The notes beneath the pieces were generated by a model. The model was not told where the DNA came from, searched no databases, and saw only the letters and a list, made by a program, of their open reading frames with translations. A stretch of DNA of 64,000 nt from Lithodes maja (taxonomy: Eukaryota > Arthropoda > Malacostraca > Decapoda > Lithodidae): assembly GCA_037953745.1 (NCBI GenBank), contig JBAKBP010007675.1, forward strand, positions 33,563 to 97,562, given 5' to 3'. Each line of letters starts with the position of its first letter. Position 1 is the first letter of the stretch. The translations under genes were made by a program, and so were the position numbers. Of this stretch, positions 1 to 11,220 are shown one piece after another.

Positions 1-354
1 GTTTTCTAAAATTAATATACACTCATCATATACAAATGCCCGCGACGGCAATAACAAAGCAAGAAAGTAATAGCCTGATACGTATAAATATGAATATATA
101 ATAACAAAATATAAGTGACGCATGACAGTTACATAATAAATGACTGAATGTCATGGAAATACTGAATAATGTAATAATATGCGAAAGCAAATGACTGAAG
201 ACAAGTAAAAAGGAAAGTAATAATTATTAATAAGAAACGTATGAACATATCAAATTTGCAAATGATATGGACAATGGCACGCATGATTTAATTAGAAAGA
301 GCTGCAAATTAGGTCAGTTAATATAACATTAGAATACACACAATCATCGTACCT
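1..354. other. AT-rich stretch, no gene seen
   Basis: AT-rich sequence downstream of the minus-strand Harbinger transposase. It may hold that element's 3' UTR and terminal repeat. I could not identify a terminal inverted repeat or polyadenylation signal with confidence. Confidence 0.5.
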
Positions 355-1652
355 TCATGAGTCACTGAAGCGGCTATCCTGCCAGCTCACACTGCCCCGG
401 GTTGATGTGAAGTAGTCTGCCATGTAGCGACGCAACTCCTTTGCGTAATTAGTAGCCTGGTTTCCGGTCAGTGGCATGAGCGGCTCCAGCTGGTCACCAT
501 CCCTCCAAGAGCCTGGCGTCACCCTGTGGGTGACTGGGTTCTCCCTGTCAAGGAAGCCAACGGGGTGGTGACTGGGGAAACGGCGACGGATGAGGTTGTG
601 TAGGCAACAGCATGCCAGCACCACAGACTCCACTCTCTTGGGTTGCAGGGGAATGGTGGTCAGCAAACATCTGAACCTGGAAAATAGGGAGACACAAAAC
701 ATGGTTATTATCAAATACATGCCTCTGCAAAGAGAATTAGTTAGCAATGCAAGTGTATAGCCTTATTAATGGCATTAACCCCACCAAAATTAAAAGATAT
801 TTACCTGTTAGCCAAGATGCCAAAGGCATTTTCCACCACCCGTCGAGCCCTGGACAACCGGTAGGAGAAGATCATCTGACCCATGTCCGTTGAGCGATGT
901 GGGAATGGTTTGAGTAGCCAGGGTCGCATGGGGAATGCGTCGTCAGCTAACAGGAAGTAGGGCACAGGCCTGGCACCAGGGTGTAGGGGTTGAGGAGGCG
1001 GAAGTCCCAGGGTGTTGTTCTCCAGGCCGGCCCTGATAGGTGTCTGTGCAAAGACACCACCGTCAGACCCCGAACCAGTGGCACCCACATCGCAGTACAG
1101 GAACTTGTAGTCAGCATCCACAACTGCCATAAGCACAATAGAGTGGAATCCCTTGTAGTTATAGTAAAGGGACCCAGCATTGGCAGGGCAGCGAATGGCT
1201 ATGTGCTTACCATCAATAGCACCAACGGCGTGTGGAAACTGCCAGCGTTCTTCGAAGAGGTCAGCACATTTCTTCCAATCTTCGGGGGTCTTGGGGCATG
1301 GCAGAATGAGAGGGTGGTATTCTTGGTAGATGGCCTCACAGGTATCAGGAACCAGCAGTGAAATGGTGTTATGGGCGATGCGGAAATCATAGGAGAGTGT
1401 TTGATAGGAATCACCAGTCGCCAGGTAGCGCAGGGTAATGGCGAGACGAAGGGCAGGGCTCAGGGATTTCCGCCAGAAGGTGTCCTGTCTCTCTATCCTG
1501 GGTGTTATCTTCTCCACCATTTCCCAGAACATGTCAACGTCCAACCTGGTGAAGTTTCTGAAGCTGCGGTGGTCTTCGCGCATGAACTCATGCATGATAT
1601 TCTCGTAGTGGCCATACATTGGCCGCCGCAGGAGCCAGTTCCGCGTCCACAC
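355..1652 (-). CDS. PIF/Harbinger transposase (HARBI1-like), two exons
   Basis: DDE-type transposase of the PIF/Harbinger family (DDE_Tnp_4 fold), expected to cut and paste DNA with 3-bp target duplications. Exon 1 is 1652-805 and exon 2 is 676-355. The 128-bp intron (804-677) has a GTAAAT donor and TTTTCCAG acceptor and splices in phase, rebuilding the family signature GILANRFRCLL across the junction. Catalytic residues are visible: first Asp in AIDGKH, second Asp in LLADDAFP, Glu in VVENAFGIL. About 390 residues are visible, close to the usual 350-400, and no stop or frameshift interrupts them. The codon at 1652 is GTG. The frame stays open about 11 codons further upstream and meets a TTAACAG acceptor-like site near 1685, so the true ATG is probably in an unseen upstream exon, or is the ATG of MYGHYEN. 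Family assignment is secure; whether it is mobile or domesticated is not. Confidence 0.88.
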
Positions 1653-2526
1653 TGACCTCCTCTTCCTCCTTCGTTGTTTAACCTGTTAAGCGCTAAATAG
1701 CCCTAGGAGCTAGGGTAGTTATTTGTGTATTTCTAGCCTTGGATTCTGACAGAATTCGTTATATTTACAATATAGACCATTATTTGTTTTCGGTATGCTT
1801 TTATTTTACATATATGATGTATATATGAACCTTCAAGAGTGCTAAAATAAGTGGGAAAAGCATTTGGGTGGTGAAAACCGAAGATATTGGCCACCCGGTC
1901 GTAATGTCAGGCGAGAGAGAGCTGCAGTCAACCCTCCTCTCTCGCTGTCTGTGAGGTAACTGAGGGCGGCGGGGCGGTCTGGGCTGGTGTGTGTGTGGTA
2001 CATATCGATCTTTTCTGCAACCCACTTGTGCTACATTATCGCGGGAGAGAAAAATAACCGATAAATGATGATAATAAGAGGGAAAATAGGTGATAATTGA
2101 GGAGGGGAGGGAGGGGGGAATAAGGTGGGGAAGGAGGGGAGGGGGGTGGGTGAGATTTACATGGATGAGTACTGGAGGGGAATTATCTCACCTAGAGACA
2201 AATTTTTTTTTTTTGATAGGCCCTTTTTTTTTTTTGGAAAGCTTTTTTTATGGTCCTGCTTCCGTGAGGCCTATCGCGTTCCCTATAGGAAGCCTTCCGT
2301 GAGGCCTATCGCGCTTGCCGGGTTAATGGCTATTTTCAGAGCCAACAGATCAACCTGGAGAGTTAAATCCATGGACATGGTCGCCAGGTATATGTCTATA
2401 TTTTGGCGCTGGGAGGGTGTAATGAATACGTGCGCATCCATGTTGTGTGGTAGAGTGTCACCGTAGCTGTTGACGTAACGGTGGAGTCGACTGTAATGAT
2501 GTTCAGCCCTGCTAGACCGCCCCTTT
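1653..2526. other. Upstream flank of Harbinger gene, no coding support
   Basis: Could contain a 5' exon and promoter of the minus-strand transposase, but I cannot place them. There are purine-rich GGGAGG runs at 2098-2150, homopolymer T runs near 2203-2235, and a short direct repeat (CCGTGAGGCCTATCGCG) at about 2262 and 2298. No convincing gene. Confidence 0.4.
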
Positions 2527-3979
2527 TTATACATCCGCTGGCCACACAACTTGTGTGTGTCGGCTTTATGCGGGTGTATGCGGTTCGACTCTGAAGTCCA
2601 TCGGCTGTATTCTGGAGTCGATCGGCTGAAGTCTTATAGATGCGGGTGAAGTCGGCATGTAAAAATGACCGTTATTTTTTTTTTCGGTTCGAGTCTCAAG
2701 ACTTCTCCGGAGTCAAGACGACAACGTCGGCTGTATGCGGCTGTAGTCTGGTGAAGTCCGTTGGATGCGGCATACCGAGCCAACTCCAAAAGTCGGGGGA
2801 CAAAAACGCTACTCTGCTGTATTCGGCGCCCGAGTCCTGTATGTGTGAAGGGGGCATAAGGGACTTGTCACACAAATATGGAACCGATTGGTGCAGTCGT
2901 TTCGCCGCCACATATTTTCCTTTTTTGTTTTCCTTCTGACGGGACCGACAGTCAGCGTGTGGGTAGGAGGAGGGATTTGGGATTTTTTTGGTGGGTAGCC
3001 AAAAGGGTAAGGTACATGTGGTAAAAATATGAAAGCCATAGGTGCAGTCGTTTCGCTGCTACGATGTTTTTTCGGCGAGGACGTATATACCTCCGTTGGC
3101 CACAGAACCTGTATGTGTCGGCTTTATGCCAGTGTATGCGGTTCGACTCTGAAGTCGATCGTCTGTATTCTGGAGTCGATCGGCTGAAGTCTTATAGATG
3201 CGGGTGAAGTCGGCATGTAAAAATGACCGTTATTTTTTTGGTCGGTTCGAGTCTCAAGACTTCTCCGGAGTCAAGACGACAACGTCGGCTGTATGCGGCT
3301 GTAGTCTGGTGAAGTCCGTTGGATGCGGCATACCGAGCCAACTCCAAAAGTCGGGGGACAAAAACGCTACTCTGCTGTATTCGGCGCCCGAGTCCTGTAT
3401 GTGTGAAGGGGGCATAAGGGACTTGTCACACAAATATGGAACCGATTGGTGCAGTCGTTTCGCCGCCACATATTTTCCTTTTTTGTTTTCCTTCTGACGG
3501 GACCGACAGTCAGCGTGTGGGTAGGAGGAGGGATTTGGGATTTTTTTGGTGGGTAGCCAAAAGGGTAAGGTACATGTGGTAAAAATATGAAAGCCATAGG
3601 TGCAGTCGTTTCGCTGCTACGATGTTTTTTCGGCGAGGACGTATATACCTCCGTTGGCCACAGAACCTGTATGTGTCGGCTTTATGCCAGTGTATGCGGT
3701 TCGACTCTGAAGTCGATCGTCTGTATTCTGGAGTCGATCGGCTGAAGTCTTATAGATGCGGGTGAAGTCGGCATGTAAAAATGACCGTTATTTTGTTGGT
3801 CGGTTCGAGTCTCAAGACTTCTCCGGAGTCAAGACGACAACGTCGGCTGTATGCGGCTGTAGTCTGGTGAAGTCCGTTGGATGCGGCATACCGAGCCAAC
3901 TCCAAAAGTCGGGGGACAAAAACGCTACTCTGCTGTATTCGGCGCCCGAGTCCTGTATGTGTGAAGGGGGCATAAGGCT
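2527..3979. repeat. Tandem repeat, 558-bp unit, about 2.6 copies
   Basis: The same sequence recurs at exactly 558 bp (GCGGTTCGACTCTGAAGTC near 2579, 3137 and 3695; the start GCGGGTGAAGTCGGCATG at 2642, 3200 and 3758). Copies 2 and 3 are almost identical; copy 1 differs at several sites. The unit is built from short variants of GTCGATCGGCTG and GAAGTC. The array breaks abruptly at 3979. Small ORFs inside repeat with the unit and are not supported as genes. Confidence 0.95.
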
Positions 3980-4785
3980 ACTGTTAAAATAGATGCTGAT
4001 TTCAATCATTCATGGGGGGGGGGGGGGGGGTGAGGGGGGATAAAGCCCCCCCTCAACCCATCCTGTATCCAAAGGAAAAAAATATTGTATAGGCCTATTA
4101 CCGATATCTTTGAAAATGTCTTACATCTGAGTGTTTTAAGATTGTTGGATAATGGGAAAAATAACATTTTTCGGGGATTGTGACTAATTTAAACTACTGT
4201 ATAATGATGAAAACTACCTAAAACCAAAGGGAAAAACCATGGGAAAATTAATGGTAGTTTCGGTTATATTTTCCCACAACCCTATTAACGTCATCTAGTG
4301 TCATACCGTTTGTAAGGGTTAATGTTCATTGCTTTTGACAAAATCAAACTCTAAATTAAAACACTGTTTTGTGAATATTTTCTTAAACTCACAATATATG
4401 TGGAATAGCCTAGGCTATGTAATAATAAAAAAACTAAGTTCTCATATAGTACCGGTACCAGTAGTGAAAGAAGCTTGAACATAGTGGAACTGCTCGGTGT
4501 TATTATTATATTATTATGACATGCCAATTAGGTATAGGCACGAGCATATGGAAGGTTATACCAATGCACATTTTTGAACAATTAGAACCTAAGCTTTGAC
4601 TCCAATAATACAGTATTTTATATTTTTATTATCTCGCTTCCCTTCAGTACCGATATAAATGAGTGTGACGTCATTTATGCTTGCTTGTACATTATTTGCA
4701 TATTTTAGACAGTAATCTTTCATTCGCTTACAATAAAGTTAGCGTTTTCCTAATGCAAGTAGGCCTAATTCGCATTTACTTTCAG
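3980..4785. repeat. Dispersed repeat with G18 run, then AT-rich DNA
   Basis: The segment TTTCAATCATTCATGG, an 18-base G run, TGAGGGG, then a C-rich mirror and CTCAACCCATCCTGTATCC (3998-4070) is repeated at 9825-9910. A second shared block, GATTGTTGGATAATGGG through ATAATGATGAAAACTA, is at 4139-4215 and 9465-9540. So a dispersed repeat family is present here in two copies. The remainder up to 4785 is AT-rich without a gene. Confidence 0.7.
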
Positions 4786-4981
4786 GTGATAGTGGCTACC
4801 CCTTGGAGCTGTTCCTCCTCACCCTATTCTCAAATCCCAGTACTCCAGCAGAGGAACGGTATAACCGAGGTCACACAAGCACCAGAATGATCATTGAACA
4901 GACATTTGGGCTACTTAAATCTAGATTTAGATCCCTTCATCACTCTGGTGGCTCATTGCAATATGAACCCAAGAAATCTAG
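4786..4981 (+). pseudogene. Isolated Harbinger/HARBI1-like transposase exon
   Basis: An exon-sized block encodes the C-terminal part of a HARBI1-type transposase: DSGYPLELFLLT, then NPSTPAEERYNRGHTSTR, then IIEQTFGLLKSRFRSLHHSG. It carries the second catalytic Asp (in DSGYP) and the Glu (in IIEQTFG). The exon starts after a TTTCAG acceptor at 4785 and may end at CTAG|GTTG. This is a different, more HARBI1-like lineage than the transposase at 355-1652. I found no matching upstream exon carrying the first Asp and no downstream exon, so it is either one exon of a gene with long introns or a relic. Confidence 0.7.
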
Positions 4982-6440
4982 GTTGTTTATTCCTTTTTTA
5001 GTTACCGGTACCATTATTATTTTTGAGTGATGGGATTATAAGTTGGTGTCTTTACACTAAGCATCTATGTACAGTATGGTGGAGTAAGAATATACAGTAG
5101 TTAAAATATATTATTTTCCATGAAGCTTTAATTTTATTTGAATGTAGGCTATGACTATAGGTTAATCTTCTAAATCATTAATGCGTTATATCCACATTAT
5201 GATTTTGAGCATTTATATTGTCTTCATAATGTTTGGTTCCTGTTTAGATTTTTTAGTTTTGCTTTTTCATTTCGACATGTTTATGAAGCCAATACAACAT
5301 GTCATTGTCATTCAAACTTTATCCTGTTTTCAAAGTTCTATAAGATATTTTTTGTATATTTATATTAGGTTATTGTATAGAAGAGGCTATTTTACTACCG
5401 TATCTCATGTATTTAACAAAATATAATCACAACTTCTTACATACAAAGGTAGATAATATCACAGCCATCTTATTGTATAATATATATCCTTTGTAGAACA
5501 CATCGCGATAATGCAGATACTGTACTTCTTTGTTTATGCATACAGTAGGCTATTAAAGAACTAAATAACATTCTTCATAATAAAAGACAGGAAATAAAAT
5601 TGTTTACCTTCATACCCTACCATAGGAATTTGATTCTACCTACCGTACATCTACTCTACCAGTAAGAGTATAAGATAAGAAACTATTATCAAAGAGTGGG
5701 ATACGTTATTCTCAATAGTATGATAGCTTCTTGAAAACTACAAATACACCTGTATGTATGAGAGTAGCTGTATGCAAGGCATAATAAGTAAATGTATCTT
5801 GAATTTATCCTACTCATTCTTCACATATTCAACATTGGACTTGACATAAAAAAAAAGCATTTGTCAAAATAATTATAAAATTGTAATACCGGGTACTATA
5901 CTATATATTGCAAATAATCAGTCATGAATGTAAACAAAGCATTCCGTCGACTTTACCTCCTTGTTTTGAAGGAGGCAGCACTTGATTCACCCAATAAATG
6001 GCGAGCGTTACTCCTCAAAATAAAGTAACGGCAACCTGTTTTTGCCCCCTTACAGACCAATATAGCCTATATGAGGATGACAATAAATCGAGGGGGGGCA
6101 GCATCCCCCCTTAAGTTCCTCAACAAATCATGTAGGCTATCCAGTTTAGCCTACCCCACAATTTCTCATACTACTGTAAAAGTGCGATTCACCCAATAAA
6201 TGGCGCCATGGTAAATCTAGTTATACTAGCCCTCCCCCACTACCCCCCCACCACCTCCCCCCTTCAAAACACGCCTTTTAGCGTGTTTTTGGATGGTTCA
6301 GCAGACGCGGAAACTGGAAAAAAACTTATTTTGATAACAAATTTATCACCAACCAGATACGAGTTTCTCAGGTAATGTGTTGTTTTTTATTTTTTATTTG
6401 ATATACAGTGTTATTTAATACCGAGGACCGTCGCATTTTA
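4982..6440. other. Non-coding AT-rich region
   Basis: No supported gene. The phrase ATTCACCCAATAAATGGCG occurs twice (about 5983 and 6187). A perfect short hairpin, AAAACACGC / GCGTGTTTT with a TTTTA-type loop, sits at about 6267-6292, just after a C-rich run. Confidence 0.4.
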
Positions 6441-7880
6441 GTATTTTTAACATTAGCCTAACCTAACCGAAAACTAACCTGTCTCACGACCGGTCTAAAC
6501 CCAGCTCACGTTCCCTGTTTATGGGTTTGCGAAGGTTTGTAATACTTCAATGTATCTATTTCAAGTCAAATATACATTTCCGCGCATCATCAAACCATAC
6601 TAAGTCTACTACTAATAATATTAACCCATTAGTACCAACAGAATAGCGACAAAATAGGGGTAGTATAACTGTAGATTTATCATGAAACACAATAGAACAC
6701 TAGGCTAGCCTAGGTCCTATAGGCTAGGCCTATTCCTTGAACAAATTTAAAGAACACTTGGTAAATAGGCCGAAGGCAGTGTATATATTAGCCTAATATA
6801 CATACATAGGTGTAGCACTACAGCCATGTGTGTTTTTCGTACAGGCTAGGCCTAGCCTAGACAATTTCTCGGAAATGGCTGCCAGTCTCGGGATTCGGGA
6901 ATGCCCATCCTTTCATTGGAAATACTGTACTCAAGTAGGCCTAATTGATGTTCAATGAGGCTACAGGTTTGAGGATAGCATAATGACAACTTACCAGTTT
7001 TATTCCTTTCCTTTCATTTTGGCTGCCGTTTTTTTATCTCTGATCTGAAGTCCCTGAATTTTATTCTATAGAAAAAAGCTAGGCTAGCCTAGCCGAAAAA
7101 GAAAAATAGCCTAGGCTTAGGCCTAGCCTACATTGTATAACTCCACGATTCGATCTATAAAATCGTAACACATAATTATGAGTAGCCGAAATTAAGTACG
7201 GTAGTACCTAGCCTAGCTGTGGTGTCAATAATTATATTGAAATAGGTCTAGGCGTCACTAGACTAAACCCTGGCTTAAATATGCAGGCCCTGCACTAGTT
7301 TCTGGCCTTACAATTGTGCTTATATCTTGTGCACTTCAACATAGCATAGCTAAATGGGGCTCCTTCAATTGTGTCTGTGCACTTATTAAACATTTCCATT
7401 CATTAAAAAACTAATTACTAGCCTAACCTATAGGCTAGTTATCGTTATTAATGGGATGAATAGAGGTGCAGCTTTCCGTATGCCTAGGCCTATATTTTAA
7501 GCGATGGTATGCCCAGCCTCCGCCTAGCCTAGACTTGTGAATTTGAGCTAGCCTATTCTTATAAAACTAATTACTAGCCTATAGTAATCGTGATTAATGG
7601 GATGGATAGTAGGTGCAGCTAGGTTAGCCTAGCAGAAAAAAGAAAATGGGCCTAGGCCTATGCTATATTGTAAACTCAAAGACTCGAATCTTTAAAATCG
7701 TAACACATATGAGTAGCCAAAATTAGGTACAATAGTACCTAGCCTAGCCTGTAGTAGCCTATCAGTAATTATATTGAAATAGGCCTAGGTCTACGCTTCA
7801 TTAGAATAAACTCTGGCCTAAGCCTGCAGCCCTTCCAATCCTGCTTAGGCCTATATCTTGCGTGCATTTCAACTGTCTAC
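6441..7880. repeat. GGCCTA / CTAGGC-rich low-complexity region
   Basis: Blocks of CCTAGGCCTAG, GGCTAGCCTAG and TAGGCCTA recur every few tens of bases through this stretch, embedded in AT-rich DNA. Two longer segments are diverged duplicates (about 7070-7250 and 7615-7800, both containing AATCGTAACACATA and TATATTGAAATAGG). No ORF of interest. Confidence 0.6.
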
Positions 7881-8447
7881 CCTTGACATAGCCTACTTGG
7901 AGGGCTATATTTTTACGATAATCACTTTTATTATCAATAAAGACATAATAATAGCTTGGAGGTGACATGACAGCTCTCTCCGTATCCGTGACATTTTGTT
8001 TACATTACTCAGCTGACTTCAGTTCATCTCGCTTGTGATTGGTCGGTATTTTTAAATGCAAGAATAATAAGTCCGTATGATTGGTGGAGCGAAATATTGT
8101 GCGAATAAGGCGATATATCGCCTTAGCGACTTACGAACAACATAAGATGTTTTGAAAAATCTTTGTGTATGGGAGATTTCGCCATAAGCTATGGCACCAT
8201 ATCCTGTCCTTAGTGGAAGGTACCATAAGACCACTAAGGCCTGCACCTAAGGTAGAGTTTTGAGTATCCGGCCCCAGTACACCAAGGGTAAGGGTTTTAT
8301 ACCGTCGTTATTTGGGTCCAAGCCTAGGCTACGATTACCACAGAATCTTTAATGAATATCCTCAATACAGACTTATTTCCTTCACTTACCTCGTCAATAA
8401 TAACCCATATAGGTAGAGAGGCCCTGAATTATATCAAAGAAAAAGTG
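7881..8447. other. Non-coding, nothing recognised
   Basis: AT-rich sequence. A short minus-strand ORF here has no recognisable motif. Nothing else stands out. Confidence 0.3.
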
Positions 8448-9470
8448 ATGTTGAAACATTATCTGCAATTTAGCCATGTTGATTAACTCTTAGCCCACTT
8501 AACCCCTTCAGACTCATATGACGCAGAGGTTGGCAGATTAGCAATAAGAAATAGAGTTCTCTCACTCTTATAATTACCTCTTTTGGCGACCGTCAATCTT
8601 TTATGAATTAAATACCAAACCAGCGGGGGTGTGGGGGCGGCAGCCCCCACCTAATATACTAGGTTAGGTTAGGTAAGGTTGTTAGGTTACGATAATATTA
8701 CCCCTTATTTTATTTCGTCTTTTACCCCTCAATTTCCCTGCCTCCCCACTATCGGGGGCCGTATCTTAAGATCGTAATTGTTTAATCGAAGTCCTCTTTT
8801 TCTAGTTATTAAAAACGTATTCTATGGTGTATTATATGATATATAGAAGCAATAGAACTGTTCACATTACCTGGGAAGTGTATATTAAACAAAATACAAA
8901 ACTTTGAATAATGAGGTAAGAGATAGGCTATGTGTTTTTTATCACTTTTCAACCCAAGACCAGCGGGGGTCTGGGGGCAGCAGCCCCCAGGATGCCCAGG
9001 TTACCTTAGGTTAGGTTAGGTTAGTATGACCAGCTATGTAAATACAGTAGTGAACATTTGGTTCAGTCTGTGCTCAAACATCCATTTTCTTTAGGAGGAG
9101 GCCATACACTAAACAATTACCGTGATGTTGAAACATTATCTGCAATTTAGCCATATTGATTAACTCTTAGCCCACTTAACCCCTTCAGACTCAAATGATG
9201 CAGAGGTTGGCAGATTAGGCTAGCAATAAGAAATAGAGTTCTCTCACTCTTATAATTAACTCTTTGGCCGACCGTCAATCTTTTATGAATTAGGCTAAAT
9301 ACCAAACCAGCGGGGGTGTGGGGGCGGCAGCCCCCACCTAATATACTAGGTTAGGTTAGGTAAGGTTGTTAGGTTACGCTAATATTACCCCTTATTTTCG
9401 TCGTTTACCCCTCAATTTCCTTGTACTTCATAGCCATCCCCACTATCGGGGGCCGTATCTTAAGATTGTT
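8448..9470. repeat. Direct duplication of about 320 bp plus G/C hairpin motif
   Basis: The segment beginning GTGATGTTGAAACATTATC at 8448 is repeated from about 9122 with small indels, through the tract ending at ATCGGGGGCCGTATCTTAAG. Each copy contains the start of the TTAACCC-type MITE (GACGCAGAGGTTGGCAG). Each also contains an ACCAGCGGGGGTGTGG..GGCAGCCCCC hairpin motif (8624, 9308), which occurs a third time alone at about 8961. Runs of AGGTTAGGTTAGG follow each hairpin. Confidence 0.75.
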
Positions 9471-9824
9471 GGATAATGGGGGACAACTTTTTTCCGGAAA
9501 TTCTAATTAATGACAACCACTGTATAATGATGAAAACTAGCTAAAACCCCCCCAAAAAACTCACGAAATAAAAGTTGGCCAGGTTCCTGGATATGTTCCT
9601 TAATTTGCATGAACAAATTGTAATAGGCCTATAGAAACCTAATAAATCATATAAATAACAAATCCACAAAAATACAATCATTGAAAATAGCTGTGGTCCG
9701 TCTCCTTAATATTGACCGAAAAAACGCCCATTCTAATAAATCTCAGAGCTCTTTCGGACAGTCACAGTTTACAAACGGCTTCTTTATGCAGTGTAATCAA
9801 TATTTACCCCCTGCTGGCAACATA

Positions 9825-9912
9825 GATTACGATTTCAATAATTCATGGGGGGGGGGGGGGGTTTGAGGGGGGCAAAGCCGCCCCCCCCCCCCCTCAACCC
9901 ATCGTGTATCCA
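9825..9912. repeat. Second copy of the G-run dispersed repeat
   Basis: Matches 3998-4070: TTTCAATAATTCATGG, a G17 run, TTTGAGGGGGG, a C-rich arm and CTCAACCCATCGTGTATCC. The G-rich and C-rich arms could pair as a hairpin. Confidence 0.75.
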
Positions 9913-10542
9913 ACATTGGCATTATAATAAGACCATGAATATCTACACTCATTTCTCAAAATCTGGAGGAAGAAACATAACAAATAAGGGTGCGAGCCTA
10001 TTCCCTATAATTACTAATATATCCGTTCATCTTGGGACGATATCGCTACTAATATACTAGTTAGTATTGATAAATAGAAACGGTTTGAATATCAAGACGC
10101 AAATTACACAGTGCACTAATGACATTATAATACACGTTGTGTGAAACATATACACCGCTGATGTTAAATTAACCGGGTGTAAAAATAAGCGGGTGTAATG
10201 ACATGTTGGCCGAGGGCTGGAATGAAGTCATCGCTGAGGCCCGCCTTGGCTGATGACCGTCACGATAATCAACAACCAATCACAAGCAAGGATACACAAC
10301 GTCTTGGCTTGGTTAATCAAGATGGCTATATTCTAGTTAATCTCCGTGTTTCAACCCCTCTCTTTCCCTGATATATTTCATACCCTCCCCAGCTATCGGG
10401 GTTTAGTATTGTTGAGGTAAGTGAAGAAAATAACTAAGAGATATGAGGATATAAATAAGGATCCTTAGTTAATGGGCAAACAAAATACGGTGACTACCGC
10501 TACATAGGATCTTACCCCTAGGTCTATTTTGCGCTTGTCAGA
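9913..10542. other. Non-coding, nothing recognised
   Basis: No gene or repeat identified with confidence. A TAACCGGGTGTAAAAATAAG / GCGGGTGTAA pair of short direct repeats is at about 10168-10200. Confidence 0.3.
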
Positions 10543-10546
10543 TTAA

Positions 10547-10876
10547 GGGGAGATATCCACTTGAGGGATTTTTTTCTTGACTCTTTTTTTTCCCTCATGT
10601 TTAGCCCCATTGCTTTTCTAATTTTAAGACGTTCGCCCCATTATTTTGACGATTTTAAGAACTTTCGACCCATTTCTGTCAATGTTAAGACCTTTCGTGC
10701 CATTTAGGTGTCGATTTTATCCTGGCGAGCGATAGCGAGCCTGTTATCTAAGAGGAACCGGCTTTCAGCCGGTACATTTTTCTACCGAAAAATGTACAAA
10801 TTTATCTTGAAAGGGGCTCAAGGGGGTGTAATCTTAAGCTTGATGGATATCTAGAGACCAAACTAAAAACCTCCCC
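10547..10876. mobile_element. TTAA-flanked MITE (GGGGAG termini), hairpin core
   Basis: A 330-bp element flanked by TTAA (10543-10546 and 10877-10880), beginning GGGGAG and ending CTCCCC. Inside are phrases such as AGCCCCATTGCTTTTC and TTTTAAGACGTTCGCCCC, a GCGAGCGATAGCGAGC direct repeat, a perfect CCGGCT/AGCCGG hairpin, and a perfect ACATTTTTC-GGTA-GAAAAATGT-type hairpin. There is no ORF, so it is non-autonomous. Related copies are at 14104-14443, 14587-14901, 27485-27900 and 29415-29700. TTAA targets are typical of piggyBac-type transposition. Confidence 0.8.
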
Positions 10877-10880
10877 TTAA

Positions 10881-11220
10881 GCGACTCTGAGGAACTTAGA
10901 CCAACTATATTTTCTCACTATACTGTACTTACTTACCCCTAACATTTTGCCAAATTATAACAGGATGTTGACACTACGCAGACGGAGGCCTATTACATCA
11001 TAACAAAACAAATACATAAATAAATATAACAAACTAAATATATAAATATATAAACTCACCAGGAAAATATTGACACCTGGATGGGGGTAAACGTCTTAAA
11101 ACAGTAGGCTGAATGGGGCCGAATGGATATAAACCTTCCTGTATAGGAGTCCACTATGCTTCTCCTGCCTTCAACGCGGCTACGACTGCCGCCAATCAAA
11201 CTGTTATTTTAAGACTACCT
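10881..11220. other. Spacer with MITE fragment
   Basis: Non-coding. About 11045-11130 (ATATTGACACCTGGATGG..AAACGTCTTAAAAC) matches an internal part of the TTAA MITE family copy at 27560-27620 in the opposite orientation. The satellite begins at 11221. Confidence 0.5.

Noticed and set aside
1371..1655. Plus-strand ORFs over the Harbinger gene (for example 990-1361 and 1371-1655)
   Set aside because: Antisense shadows; no motifs, and the minus strand has the full DDE domain and splice sites.
8655..9030. Telomere-like TTAGG runs (AGGTTAGGTTAGG)
   Set aside because: Only two or three imperfect repeats each, period partly 5 and partly irregular, inside a dispersed duplication; not a telomere or clear interstitial telomeric array.
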